The position numbers and the translations under genes are program-made. The notes beneath the pieces were generated by a model that was given only the letters and a program-made list of their open reading frames with translations, made no database searches and was not told where the DNA came from. Positions 52,876 through 61,455 of a DNA stretch of 64,000 bases are shown here, piece after piece (positions within the stretch are counted from its first letter, which is position 1; each line of letters starts with the position of its first letter). Source of the stretch: Megalonaias nervosa (taxonomy: Eukaryota; Mollusca; Bivalvia; Unionida; Unionidae); contig JAECUM010096223.1 of assembly GCA_016617855.1 (NCBI GenBank), forward strand, positions 186,001 to 250,000. The letters are read 5' to 3'.

Positions 52876-54048
52876 ATGGACAAACGAGCAAAATATAGAA
52901 AACATATAGAAGATCTGAAAAAACTTGCTCAATCTCAAGCAGTATTTAAGCAAAAAGTACAGGAAGCACGACGTGGACAAGTAACTGCTGCAGAAACAAC
53001 AGCTACGATTCTCAAACCAGTTACTGAAGCACTACTTGGAAAACAACCTGAAACTAAACCACTATCAGAAGAAGAACTTAAGCAACTACAGGAAAAATGT
53101 TTGGTTGGATTAGTTAAAGAACAACAAGAAGCAGCTGCTGCAAATATTGTTGCTAGATCTGACGAGGAAAAAAGAATGTTGGCTGAGGCACTTGTAGGGA
53201 ATATTGCTGATCCTGCCGCTAGACAAACTGAACTAAACCGGCTGATCAATAATCCAATTTTATTTGAAAGAAGATTATCAGAATTAACTTCACATGAAAT
53301 TAGGACTGTGTTGGGAAAATTATCAGAAAAATTAGAGGATGTTGAAAAAGAACAAAAAGATATTGGTGAGAGAATGATAAAGTTTTTAAGTATTGACGAA
53401 AAAAGACGATTTTATCGCGAAAAAGCATATAATAATAAAGTATCAGATGGTGAATATCAAGAATTTTTAAGAGAGAATAATATAGATGAAATTGATGTTA
53501 TAAAAACTTGGTCGAAAGAAAGATATGATGAGATTATTAATGATTTAAATACAATGATAAATAATGGCTTTAAATTTAATTATCATTTAGAACAAACTAA
53601 TGAAGAAGATCGTATGACTGAACTTTTTGATAAAATTAGAGTCGGTGTTATTACTGGAGTATTTAAAAGAACAGCAGATGAGAACAGACAAATAGGGTTT
53701 GGTAGAGGTTGGTGTTTTCATAGGAAATTTAAGATAAATGAAGAAAATCGCATAAAAGATGCTAAAAAACAACAACAAAAGTATATTAGAGCTGAAACAC
53801 AACTAGTTATATCGCCAGGGGTAATTGAAAAAGAAAAAACAGGAACCGGTGTAAAAATATTTATATCAACCGCTGAAATGATAGGTAGATTAATGCTATT
53901 AATATCATCAAAAGAAGCTGATAATATTAGTGTTGAAATTGATAATGAAATTATTGACATATTTGATCATCTAAGATCGGAAAATTTATTAACATCTGAC
54001 GAATACGAAACTTTGCACCTTGATTTGATACAAATCAAGGCGACTTAA
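52876..54048 (+). CDS. Polinton ORF, 390 aa, helical, unknown function
   Basis: An intact frame starting with ATG after TTATAAAATTTATATATAAT. It is almost entirely helical by composition: an N-terminal coiled-coil-like half (residues 1-180, rich in Glu, Lys, Ala, Gln, with KLSEKLEDVEKEQKDIGERM) and a C-terminal half with GFGRGWCFHRKFKI and SPGVIEKEKTGTGVKIFI. It stands between the ATPase and the minor capsid gene, a place where Polintons usually carry virion-related genes, so a structural or scaffolding role is possible. I recognise no enzyme motif. An 18-bp phrase spanning its stop is duplicated 34 bp later. Confidence 0.8.
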   Translation: MDKRAKYRKHIEDLKKLAQSQAVFKQKVQEARRGQVTAAETTATILKPVTEALLGKQPETKPLSEEELKQLQEKCLVGLVKEQQEAAAANIVARSDEEKRMLAEALVGNIADPAARQTELNRLINNPILFERRLSELTSHEIRTVLGKLSEKLEDVEKEQKDIGERMIKFLSIDEKRRFYREKAYNNKVSDGEYQEFLRENNIDEIDVIKTWSKERYDEIINDLNTMINNGFKFNYHLEQTNEEDRMTELFDKIRVGVITGVFKRTADENRQIGFGRGWCFHRKFKINEENRIKDAKKQQQKYIRAETQLVISPGVIEKEKTGTGVKIFISTAEMIGRLMLLISSKEADNISVEIDNEIIDIFDHLRSENLLTSDEYETLHLDLIQIKAT

Positions 54049-54107
54049 TCGCGGCGATTTAATATAAATCAAGGCGACTTAATTTTATAAAAATATAATA
54101 AATATAA

Positions 54108-55117
54108 ATGTCAACAACATTATTACCAGATTCTAGTACAGCTGCGAAAGATAGCGCAAATTTTTCAGTAAATTATATTCCGCCAATACAACTTGATACT
54201 GAAAAACAGTATGAAATTGGACTAATTTCATGTACATGTTGGCATTCCATAGCTAACGTAAAAACTGGTGTCAACGACGAATTTAATTTTATTCCAAATA
54301 TATTAAGAAACATGCAATGGAAATCAGTTAAAATTCCACAAGGAGCTTATAATATCACTGATCTAAATAAGACAATAAAAGAGCTTATAACAAAAGCTGG
54401 CGGTGTAGCTGATAATTTTGATCTAACACCAAATTATAACACGTTAAGAGCCAGATTAAAATTAAAAGATATGTTAATCGGTTTTACACCAAGATAAAAA
54501 AGTATTGCACAACTGGTAGGATTTACTAATGACAATTATGGTGCTCCTGAACAAACTTTAACATATGACGGTGAACTGCCGCTAAATGTAACTGACGTTG
54601 TTGTTGTAGGGTTTAACGCCATTTTTCAGCACACGATAGGCTATACATGGCGGCCAGTATTAATGGTGGAGGAAGAACCCGGGTAAGCCCGGAAAGAACC
54701 ACCGACCCACGAGAAGCTACTGGCAAGCTTTCTCACATACCCACATTGGCCGAATCCGAGACTCGATCCCACGCAGACAGAGGTGAGATGGCAGTGATCC
54801 GTAACGGAGAGCGCTTTAGACCACTCGGCCACTCGGGGCCCCCTATTACTGACGTAAACATAATATTAATAAATTGCTCTATTGCTCCCGGATCTTACTC
54901 AGCCCAGGGTAGTAAAGGACAAACAATATATAGTTTCTCGCCAGATGTTCCACCGGGCTCGTTCATGCAAATTAGTCCACGGCAAGTTATTTATTATCCG
55001 CTAAATGTTGAAAATCAAATAACAACAATAAATATGCAGTTGACAGATCAATCTGGACGACAGTTGGATCTGAATAACGAGGTCGTTACTTATTATTTAC
55101 ACCTACGAGCGCAATAG
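54108..55117 (+). pseudogene. Minor-capsid-like (penton-type) protein, broken by TAA and by a SINE
   Basis: ATG follows TTATAAAAATATAATAAAT. The N-terminal part (NYIPPIQLDTEKQYEIGLIS, then HSIANV and KIPQGAYNITDLNKTI) has the pattern of the Polinton minor capsid protein that precedes the major capsid gene. An in-frame TAA lies at 54495-54497, and the same frame continues with AQLVGFTNDNYGAP. At 54599 the frame runs into a reversed SINE that ends at 54847; coding sequence resumes with VNIILINCSI ... YYLHLRAQ and TAG at 55115-55117. The single jelly-roll assignment rests on position and general pattern, so it is less certain than the major capsid. Confidence 0.72.
54599..54847 (-). mobile_element. 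tRNA-derived SINE (family S) inserted in the minor capsid gene
   Basis: On the minus strand it starts GGGGGCCCCGAGTGGCCGAG, with an A box like that of tRNA-Leu/Ser (GTGGCCGAGTGGTCTAAAGC) and a B-box-like GGATCGAGTCTCGG. The body GTGAGAAAGCTTGCCAGTAG and the GGTTCTTCCTCCACCATTAA phrase follow, and the element ends ACAACAACA. ACTGACGT is present at both 54591-54598 and 54848-54855, a target-site duplication. The two other copies in the window (18688, 46306) are in host DNA, so the same host retroposon hit the Polinton after its integration. Confidence 0.92.
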
Positions 55118-55206
55118 TAAACATATTTTATAAGAAAAGATAAAAGATTTTTAGTAAATTATAATGCGAAAGATTTGACAATGAAAATTATGCAACCTCA
55201 GATATA

Positions 55207-55565
55207 ATGAAACAAAGAAAAAAATTTCATAAAGAAAAATTGTTGGTGGATTTTTAGGAAATATATTTACTAAAGTTATTGAAAATGTTCCGGGAATCGC
55301 GCGTAAAGTTGCACCAATTGCACTTGACGCAGGTAAAGCTTTTGCAACTGGAGCTGCATCTGCCGCTGGAACTGCGGTGGGACAAAAAATAGCTGATAAA
55401 ATTAAAGGCGCACCCTCTACATCTGAGATAAAACAAGTTATATCAGAAATCGCTCCAACAAAAGAAACTCAACGTGCTATGATAACAACAACAAAAAAAC
55501 TTTTATCACCAAAGGGCGAGCAGATTATACAAAAATTAATATCTAAAGTAACAGCGCCGCAATGA
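55207..55565 (+). pseudogene. Hydrophobic Ala/Gly-rich small protein (pVI-like place), frame broken near its start
   Basis: An ATG at 55207 follows TCAGATATA, but its frame stops at 55255. From about 55236 another frame is open to TGA at 55563-55565. The product has an amphipathic or hydrophobic N-terminal half (GGFLGNIFTKVIENVPGIAR, then an Ala-rich stretch) and a basic C-terminal part ending KLISKVTAPQ. In Polintons a small protein with a membrane-active-looking helix, compared with adenovirus pVI, often lies next to the capsid genes. That role is an inference from position and composition. Confidence 0.55.
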
Positions 55566-55592
55566 AATTTTATATAATCTAATAAATAAAAA

Positions 55593-57122
55593 ATGTCTAT
55601 TAAAAATTATCTCGATCTAGCAGAAACTTATGACACCGATGACACTGTAACAGAATTTGAGTATGTTGAGTATCTCGATGAAAATTCTAATAAACCAAAT
55701 AAAACTGGTATTAGAACATTTAATACTCGAGACGAAGATGTATTTCTACTGCCACATAAGGTAATGTTAGAAGTTCGCGGTCAGATTATGACAGTGGCCA
55801 ATCCGCCTGTTGCAATTGCAGCTGGAACAGAAGTAGCTCTTATAAATAATGGCTGGTGTTTATTTAAAAGTGCTAGATATCAACTAGCTAATCAAACTGT
55901 TGAGGATATTTCAAGTCACTTACAAGTTGCGAGTACAATATTAAATATTATTTCGTTTTCCGACGATTATTCAAGATCAACTGCAACTAATATGATGTGG
56001 TTTAAAGATACTGGACGTGGTTTAGCTGCATCAACCGAACTTTTCTCGAAAGGTGTTTTAGTACATGGGGATGATGCAGCGGCAGATCTTATAATTGTAA
56101 GAACTTTTCTTATCGTTAATGCTAACAATTTTGGTATAGCCGCAGACGCTAATGTAGACGTTGTGAGAGTCTCACTTACTGCAGCTTGTAATAATTTTGG
56201 TATAGCCGCACCAGGTGCAGCTGCGACCGCTGTCGTAATGTTAGATATAATCAATAACACAATTGGCGTAAGAAATATTCGTTACAATGAAGGTTTTGCT
56301 AGAAGAAAAGAACTTGTAGAAGGATCACGTCAAATTACAATGATGCTGCAAGTAAGTACAATATTTGGCTTTTGTCGCGATTATGATAAAGTATTTCGTG
56401 GAGTTAAACATACACTTATTTTAGATCGGGCAGAACAAAACGACTGCCTGTTTAGGTCAGGCGGAGCTGATGTACAATTTATTGTAAACAAACTTGTGCT
56501 ATGGATCCCACGAATAACGCCGTTGATCACTATAATGTCAAAACTAAATACTATGCTTGAAAACCGTACAAACAAAATTTATTTTCAGCAACATAAAATA
56601 TATTAAACAGCAGTTCCAAATACTACAGACTACACATGGCGAGTCACAACAACATCAAGCGAACAACTGCCGAGGTAATTATTTGTTGTATTTCAACAGC
56701 AAGCTCGACGTGGTAACCAACAACAAAATAATGCGATATTTGATAATGCTAATGTTAGACGAATATATGCTAGACTAAATTCAAAGCAATATCCAGAACG
56801 AGCGATAGAATGTAATTTTGCAGACGATGCTAATAAAAATATTACTCGACCTTACATGTATCTGCTCGACGCAGTGCAAAAATATCAGGATGTTGAAGAT
56901 GGATCTCAGATATCAGTAGAGGAATTTCGTACACTTTATCCAATATTTTATTTTGATGTTAGTAAACATAGCGAGCGAGCAGTTGATTCGACAGTTGATA
57001 TTGAAATTACCTGGCCACTCGGAGAAGTTCCAGCAGCGCAGTTGTACGTGTACGCGCTAGCGATCAGCGACAGATCTATCACGATAGACTCTGTTGGAGG
57101 TAAAATGACAGTCCAAGTCTAA
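55593..57122 (+). pseudogene. Major capsid protein (double jelly-roll type), two in-frame TAA codons
   Basis: The hexon-like shell protein of the element. ATG follows TTTTATATAATCTAATAAAT. Conserved features are RDEDVFLLPHKVMLEVRG, then NNGWCLFKSARYQLANQTVE, the SFSDDYSRS segment and, near the end, RTLYPIFYFDVSKHSER with a beta-rich tail ending GGKMTVQV. The single frame is interrupted by TAA at 56604-56606 and TAA at 56676-56678. Downstream codons stay in frame to TAA at 57120-57122. Total about 510 codons, a little short of the usual 550-650. An in-frame 66-bp duplication (NNFGIAA twice) lies at 56124-56210. Confidence 0.88.
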
Positions 57123-57141
57123 TCTGCAATTTGTATATAAG

Positions 57142-57543
57142 ATGACAAAATATATTATAAAAGAAATATATTTGACTGATGGGCAAGTTAAAAAATTAGC
57201 AGCTGCTGTTGCAAAGCAGAGACAGGTATCATTAAAAATCAACCCTAACATTTCCAAGGGTATTTTAACAAAATTAATGTTGACCAAAAAACAGGCCAAC
57301 AGGTACGATCGTAAAAAACATTTTGTTTTAAATTTAAGTGCCGCACAAATAACAGCGATGTCAAAACAAGGTGGTTTCTTCGGTCCGGCACTATCAGTGT
57401 TAGCTAGCTCAACAATACCAAAAATTTTACCTATACTAGGAACGCTTGGACTAGCAGCAGTGTCTGGAGCAATATCTGGCGCAACGAAAAAAGCAGTTGA
57501 AGGTCGTGGAATTGTTGGCAGTGGCATAAAGAAAATAGTCTAA
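57142..57543 (+). CDS. Small capsid-associated-type protein, 133 aa
   Basis: It opens 19 bp after the major capsid stop, with TTTGTATATAAG before the ATG. The N-terminal part has LTDGQVKKLAAAVAKQRQVS and LMLTKKQANRY. The C-terminal third is hydrophobic and glycine-rich (GGFFGPALSVLASSTIPKIL then GTLGLAAVSGAISGATKKA) and ends with basic residues. This L-T-x-G-Q-x-x-K-L ... K-x-G-G-F layout recurs beside capsid genes in animal Polintons. I infer a minor virion component, perhaps membrane-interacting. The frame is intact. Confidence 0.7.
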   Translation: MTKYIIKEIYLTDGQVKKLAAAVAKQRQVSLKINPNISKGILTKLMLTKKQANRYDRKKHFVLNLSAAQITAMSKQGGFFGPALSVLASSTIPKILPILGTLGLAAVSGAISGATKKAVEGRGIVGSGIKKIV

Positions 57544-57572
57544 AGATACATTTTATGTGATTGATAAATATA

Positions 57573-57756
57573 ATGCCACAACGAAGAAAAACAGCAACGA
57601 AAAAAAAAGAAAACAACGAAACGCCGGCAGACGAAACAAGGAGGATTTCTTCCAATAGCTCCACTTTTAGCAGGACTAGCGGGAAGTATACTACCAAATC
57701 TGCTAGGAATAGGAGGACGAGGACTAACATTGCCGGGAACACGGCCACCCCGCTGA
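57573..57756 (+). pseudogene. Basic pX/mu-like small protein, frame changed in the A-rich run
   Basis: ATG at 57573 begins a Lys/Arg-rich head (MPQRRKTATKKK). Near 57,600-57,640 the frame that makes family-like sense changes. The second part, ending TGA at 57754-57756, is hydrophobic and proline-rich (GGFLPIAPLLAGLAGSILPN). A basic head with a GGF-hydrophobic tail resembles adenovirus core peptides compared with Polinton genes at this place. Its stop overlaps the region where the protease begins. Confidence 0.5.
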
Positions 57757-58178
57757 GTAACTTTGATATACTTGATAAGTTAGGATAGGTTCCCAGATTT
57801 CACGGAGTTTATTCTAAAGATGAACTCAACACCTTCGGTGTCGCAGCAGGTGATTCGTGTGTGATAAATATACAAGATTTCAACGACGGAACTGGTACAC
57901 ATTGGGTAGCAGTTTATAATAACAATTATTTTGACTCGTTTGGACTTCCTCCGAGCGATGCAATAAAAAAATATATAAACAAAAAATATAAAATAATATA
58001 TTATTCGTCCAATCAACTCCAACCTGTTGGAACTTCTGCTTGCGGATATTTTTGTATAATGTTCATTAAACAAATGTCCCAGCCTAAATTTAATTTTTTA
58101 AAGTTTATTTTACAGTTTGACAAGCACCCTTCTCACGCCAATGATGAGATTGCAATTAATTTTTGTAAAGCTATCTAA
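57753..58178 (+). pseudogene. Adenain-like cysteine protease, in-frame TAG, ATG not visible
   Basis: The maturation protease of Polinton virions (adenovirus-like / Ulp1 clan). The frame contains GTGTHWVAVYNNNYFDSFG, with the catalytic His codon at 57900-57902 and the following Asp in YFDSFG, and TSACGYFCIMF with the catalytic Cys codon at 58041-58043. The spacing and length (about 140 aa) are typical. A TAG interrupts at 57786-57788. At the expected start the codon is CTG (57753-57755), overlapping the stop of the preceding gene, and no upstream ATG fits. The catalytic residues themselves are preserved. Confidence 0.85.
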
Positions 58179-58216
58179 AGCTTATTAGTAATTTTATCTA
58201 AATTACAAATATAATA

Positions 58217-58411
58217 ATGTCAACATATTGTCTCAAATGTAAAACTAAAACAGAAAATATTAATGAGACAACAGAAAAAACAAAGAACAACAGGACGATG
58301 CTGAAAAGTAATTGTGCAATCTGCGGATAAAGAAAAAGTATGTTTTTAAAGAAGTTGTCCGGAGCTGGTTGCCCTGACATTGTCAGAGACGTTATTTTAG
58401 TAGATGACTGA
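58217..58411 (+). pseudogene. Small zinc-ribbon protein (DUF5679-like), in-frame TAA
   Basis: ATG follows AAATTACAAATATAATA. The product starts MSTYCLKCKTKTENINE and has a second pair in SNCAICG, giving C-x2-C ... C-x2-C. This short zinc ribbon with an N-M-L-x-S-N-C-x-x-C phrase is common in animal Polintons and some large viruses (DUF5679-type). An in-frame TAA stands at 58328-58330, right after the second pair. The frame then continues to TGA at 58409-58411. Role unknown. Confidence 0.72.
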
Positions 58412-58442
58412 AAACAAATATTGTAAAAGTTATTTAAATATA

Positions 58443-58946
58443 ATGATATGCAACTGCGATTCTGACAGAGATTTATGTCTTGAGCAAAATTAAATTGTCA
58501 CATACTGTCAACGTTATGACAACAGAGAAATAATTGGAAAAGGTATAGATATACATAAATTGATTGGCAAATTACCGAAACCAAAGGGCGGCTGGACATT
58601 ACCAGGCCATAAATATACTGGACCTTATAATCCGTTTGATAAACAACAGGATGAAAATGATAATCCGCTGCCAGGACAAGAACCTTACAATCAAGTTGAT
58701 GCAATAGCAGTGCGACATGATATCTGCTATCGTGACATTGAACGCCCTGATAACGTTCATCAGACTGCGATAAAGTAATGTTAGACGAACTTTGTGATAT
58801 GGAGCCGACAAATATCGAGAACGTTTTGATAGAAGGCTGGTACAGGGTTTTATTGGAGCAAAATATAAATTAGGACTCGGAAAGGAATTGTATGATGATC
58901 TTGCAGCGAAGACGCTATCGTCTCAGCTACACAAACCTAAAAAAAA
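58443..58946 (+). pseudogene. Phospholipase A2-type protein (parvovirus VP1u-like domain), broken
   Basis: ATG at 58443 after TTATTTAAATATA. An in-frame TAA is at 58491-58493. The open part holds GHKYTGPYNPFDKQ, a Ca-binding-loop-like segment, and AVRHDICYRDIE with the His-Asp pair at 58716-58721, the catalytic signature of secreted and parvoviral PLA2. The frame changes near 58,760 and again near 58,825; the related C-terminal sequence runs into the integrase start. In parvoviruses such a domain helps the particle leave the endosome, and the same role is proposed for Polinton virions (inference here). Confidence 0.75.
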
Positions 58947-59804
58947 ATGTTTACGCGACGTAAAGTTGTTGCAAATGCAGTTGATGATATCTGGGCGATA
59001 GATTTAGTAGATGTGTCAAATCTAGCTCAGTTTAATGATAATAAGAAATATTTGTTTAACGTTGTAGATATTTTTAGCAAATATGATTTTAGTGTTCCAG
59101 TTTCGGATAAAACAGGAACATCGATAACTGATGCGCTAAAACAAATAATAACAACTACTGAAAGAAAACCGAACGGAATCTGGACCGATCACGGAGCAGA
59201 ATTTTTCAATAAAAAGTTAGAGCAGTTTTTAGAACAAAATAATATCAAAAAGTATTTTACAGGAAACGAAGGTAAAAGCGTTGTCGTCGAGCGATTTAAT
59301 TGCACGCTAAACGAAAAAATGCATAAATATTTGGCAGCTAAAAACACAAACAGATATGTCGATGAGCTTCCGCAGATAGTTGACGAATATAATAACACGA
59401 AACACCGAACCACTAAACTGTCGCCAAATGACGCAATTAAAAATCCGATATTAGCAAATGAAAACATGTACCGCAGACATAAATTTAAAGTGGGTGATAA
59501 AGTTAGAATTTCTCTGACGAAAAAAACGTTTGAAAAAGGATTTACTCCAAACTGGAGCGAAGAAGTATTTGTTGTTGATAAAGTACTTTTAACAATACCT
59601 GTAACATACGCGTTAAAAGATCTGGCAGGTGAGCCGATCATAGGTAGTTTTTATGAACAAGAACTTCAGAAAACTTCTCAAGATGTATTTGTTATCGAAA
59701 AAGTTATCCGAAAACGCGGCGACAAAAGTTTAGTTAAGTGGCGTGGGTATAGCGATAAATTTAATAGTTGGATCCCAACTAAGTCGATGCAAAATTATTT
59801 ATAA
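58947..59804 (+). CDS. Retroviral-type integrase (RVE) with C-terminal chromodomain, intact
   Basis: An intact 285-codon frame. The DDE core shows WAIDLVDVS (Asp19), IWTDHGAEF (Asp81) and VVVERFNCTL (Glu115), the order and spacing expected for a catalytic triad. Around residues 245-285 VFVIEKVIRKRG, LVKWRGYSDKFNSWIP form a chromodomain, which usually guides integration to chromatin. A basic linker (HKFKVGDKVRISLTKKTF) separates them. An HHCC-type N-terminal zinc finger is not evident, so the start may be truncated compared with longer relatives. It overlaps the convergent 59795-60319 gene by 10 bp. Confidence 0.93.
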   Translation: MFTRRKVVANAVDDIWAIDLVDVSNLAQFNDNKKYLFNVVDIFSKYDFSVPVSDKTGTSITDALKQIITTTERKPNGIWTDHGAEFFNKKLEQFLEQNNIKKYFTGNEGKSVVVERFNCTLNEKMHKYLAAKNTNRYVDELPQIVDEYNNTKHRTTKLSPNDAIKNPILANENMYRRHKFKVGDKVRISLTKKTFEKGFTPNWSEEVFVVDKVLLTIPVTYALKDLAGEPIIGSFYEQELQKTSQDVFVIEKVIRKRGDKSLVKWRGYSDKFNSWIPTKSMQNYL

Positions 59805-60319
59805 TTTTGTGCAATAATGTTATTATAAATTTGTTCGTATTTTACAAGTACAGATTTACATTTGATAGTTTTACATAACGAAACCAAATGTAATTTTCTT
59901 TCATTATCAACTGGCATCAAATTGAATATCTTAGCAAAAATAAAATCGTATTTTATGCTCCTTTGCTGGCCAGTTATCTTCAGATTTAAAAACGGTTTGA
60001 TAAGCTGCCAAAATATTTGTTGCTCGGTAACAGTAAAATTAAATTTTATTATTTTTTTAGCAATGTGATACTTAACATTATATCGTCCAGTTGTTGGTCT
60101 GCTGTAATTTTTTCTGTCAGCGACAGTAACTACTTCATCATCGTCAGATTCGTTGTTGTACAAAATATCATCTTCGCTATAACTAGCAGATTTGTCTATA
60201 TCTGTAGAGATTAAATTGTTGTTGGTGATTGTGTTGTTGGCGACTTTGTCGTTGGCGACTTCATTGCTGGGGATATAATCTTCCGAATATATTTCAGCAA
60301 GTCGTTTCATTAAATCCAT
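59795..60319 (-). CDS. Polinton ORF, 174 aa, unknown (possible late-transcription-factor relative)
   Basis: ATG at 60319; intact. The N-terminal half is Asn/Asp-rich and low in complexity (repeated VANDKVANNTI-like units). The C-terminal half is ordered: IKFNFTVTEQQIFWQLIKPF, RSIKYDFIFAKIFNLM and KLHLVSLCKTIKCKS. The R-x-x-x-x-Y-x-x-x-x-K-x-x-x-L/M phrase followed by a K-L ... K pattern recalls the VLTF3-type family of large DNA viruses, but this is a weak, by-eye resemblance. It is divergent from the 60354 gene with a 34-bp gap. Confidence 0.6.
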   Translation of the reverse strand: MDLMKRLAEIYSEDYIPSNEVANDKVANNTITNNNLISTDIDKSASYSEDDILYNNESDDDEVVTVADRKNYSRPTTGRYNVKYHIAKKIIKFNFTVTEQQIFWQLIKPFLNLKITGQQRSIKYDFIFAKIFNLMPVDNERKLHLVSLCKTIKCKSVLVKYEQIYNNIIAQNYK

Positions 60320-60353
60320 ATTATAATATACTTTTATCTAATTTATAAAAATA

Positions 60354-60650
60354 ATGACCAGCGAAACGAAATCTCCCGATGTAAAATATCATCAAAAAGT
60401 TAATATATTAAATTATAAGGAACTGGCTGAGGCAGTTCGAAAATGTCTGTCGGGTTATAGTGCATATTCTGTTGACGTTATTGTGATGCCTAACGAAAAT
60501 GATAGAATATTACTAGTAGCAGCAGAAAAAAATAAACTTCATGATAGTGCTTTTATAACATTAAAATTTGTTCGCGATGATGTTTTGATGTTTGCTCATA
60601 GCTGTCTTACTAAGACAGAATTACGAAATATAATTAATCATCATATTTGA
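60354..60650 (+). CDS. Polinton ORF, 98 aa, unknown
   Basis: ATG follows TCTAATTTATAAAAATA; intact. The product (NYKELAEAVRKCLSGYSAYS, VIVMPNENDRILLVAA, FVRDDVLMFAHSCLTKTEL) looks like a small alpha/beta protein with no recognised motif. Its last 17 bp overlap the end of the convergent HNH gene. Function unknown. Confidence 0.6.
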   Translation: MTSETKSPDVKYHQKVNILNYKELAEAVRKCLSGYSAYSVDVIVMPNENDRILLVAAEKNKLHDSAFITLKFVRDDVLMFAHSCLTKTELRNIINHHI

Positions 60651-61455
60651 AACTAAATCTATCAAATGTGGATGTTGACGTTGCTGTTTTAGTTTTGCCG
60701 TCGGCGAGGTCTGTTACTCTCTGTGGATGAATTTTAAGATGCTTTGCGGCAGCTGATATTGATTTAAATTTCATTTCTTCTCTAGTCTCAATTTTGACTG
60801 AAATAACTGATCTTTTAGGGTTCTTGAAATTATTACCACCACCAATTCCTCTTTTGACGTTTTCTTTTGGTGTAACTAAATCTAAATTTTCAATGCGATT
60901 GTCGGATTTAATGCTGTTCATGTGGTCGATAACCAAATTATTTGAAATAGCACCATTAAACGTTTCATAAATAAAGCGATGAGATTGATAATGAACTTGA
61001 TCTGTTTTAATTCCACGTATCGTCACCTTCAAATATCCACTATTTTGCAAATTACCTAATACTTTTTTTGTTTTTCTATTTCTAATAATACCGCGATCGT
61101 TAGCCTCATATAAATCAAATACCGGATGAGGTTGATACTCATCTTGTAAAGATAAATTTTCAATATTATCATCACTAATCGAGCCATTTACTCTATATAC
61201 TCGTTGTCTTTCTGGAATATCATCGCAGAACAAAGTATAAATAAAATCTTTTCTAAATATTTCAGTCATATCTGTGTCATCACCTTTCACTGAAATTATC
61301 ATTCCAGCTGGTATTGGTCTACCAATAGATTTTTTTGATTTTATGTTAATAACCGAACCCAATGCATTTCCAACATATAAGTTGTACTTCGGGTGAACAT
61401 GATATGATTCTTGCTCTTCCGTTGTCAGTCTCATATACCTCAGAATTTCTGTCAT
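60634..61455 (-). CDS. HNH endonuclease (homing-type, HNH_3 plus AP2/NUMOD-like repeats), intact
   Basis: ATG at 61455, stop at 60634; 273 residues, intact. Two N-terminal units share the form PKYNLYVGNALGSVINIKSK and PVFDLYEANDRGIIRNRKTK, each a NUMOD4-like segment. The HNH core is SHRFIYETFNG ... LVIDHMNSIKSDNRIENLDL ... VTPKENVKRG. The C-terminal KSISAAAKHLKIHPQRVTD is a NUMOD1-type DNA-binding helix. Such genes are usually mobile in phages, algal viruses and organelles. Here it stands divergent from pPolB with a 105-bp gap. Being open in a decayed element makes it worth attention. Confidence 0.88.
   Translation of the reverse strand: MTEILRYMRLTTEEQESYHVHPKYNLYVGNALGSVINIKSKKSIGRPIPAGMIISVKGDDTDMTEIFRKDFIYTLFCDDIPERQRVYRVNGSISDDNIENLSLQDEYQPHPVFDLYEANDRGIIRNRKTKKVLGNLQNSGYLKVTIRGIKTDQVHYQSHRFIYETFNGAISNNLVIDHMNSIKSDNRIENLDLVTPKENVKRGIGGGNNFKNPKRSVISVKIETREEMKFKSISAAAKHLKIHPQRVTDLADGKTKTATSTSTFDRFSFKYDD

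Noticed and set aside
52935..53249. Minus-strand open frames within the 390-aa gene, and those opposite the capsid, integrase and ATPase genes
   Set aside because: Antisense shadows: Ser/Phe/Leu-rich composition as expected from reading A-rich coding strands backwards.
54660..54842. tRNA-Leu/Ser gene on the minus strand
   Set aside because: Same reason: tRNA-like head of a SINE with target duplication, present in other copies.
54647..55117. 156-codon open frame as an independent gene
   Set aside because: Its first half is the SINE read backwards; only the second half is coding, as the end of the minor capsid gene.
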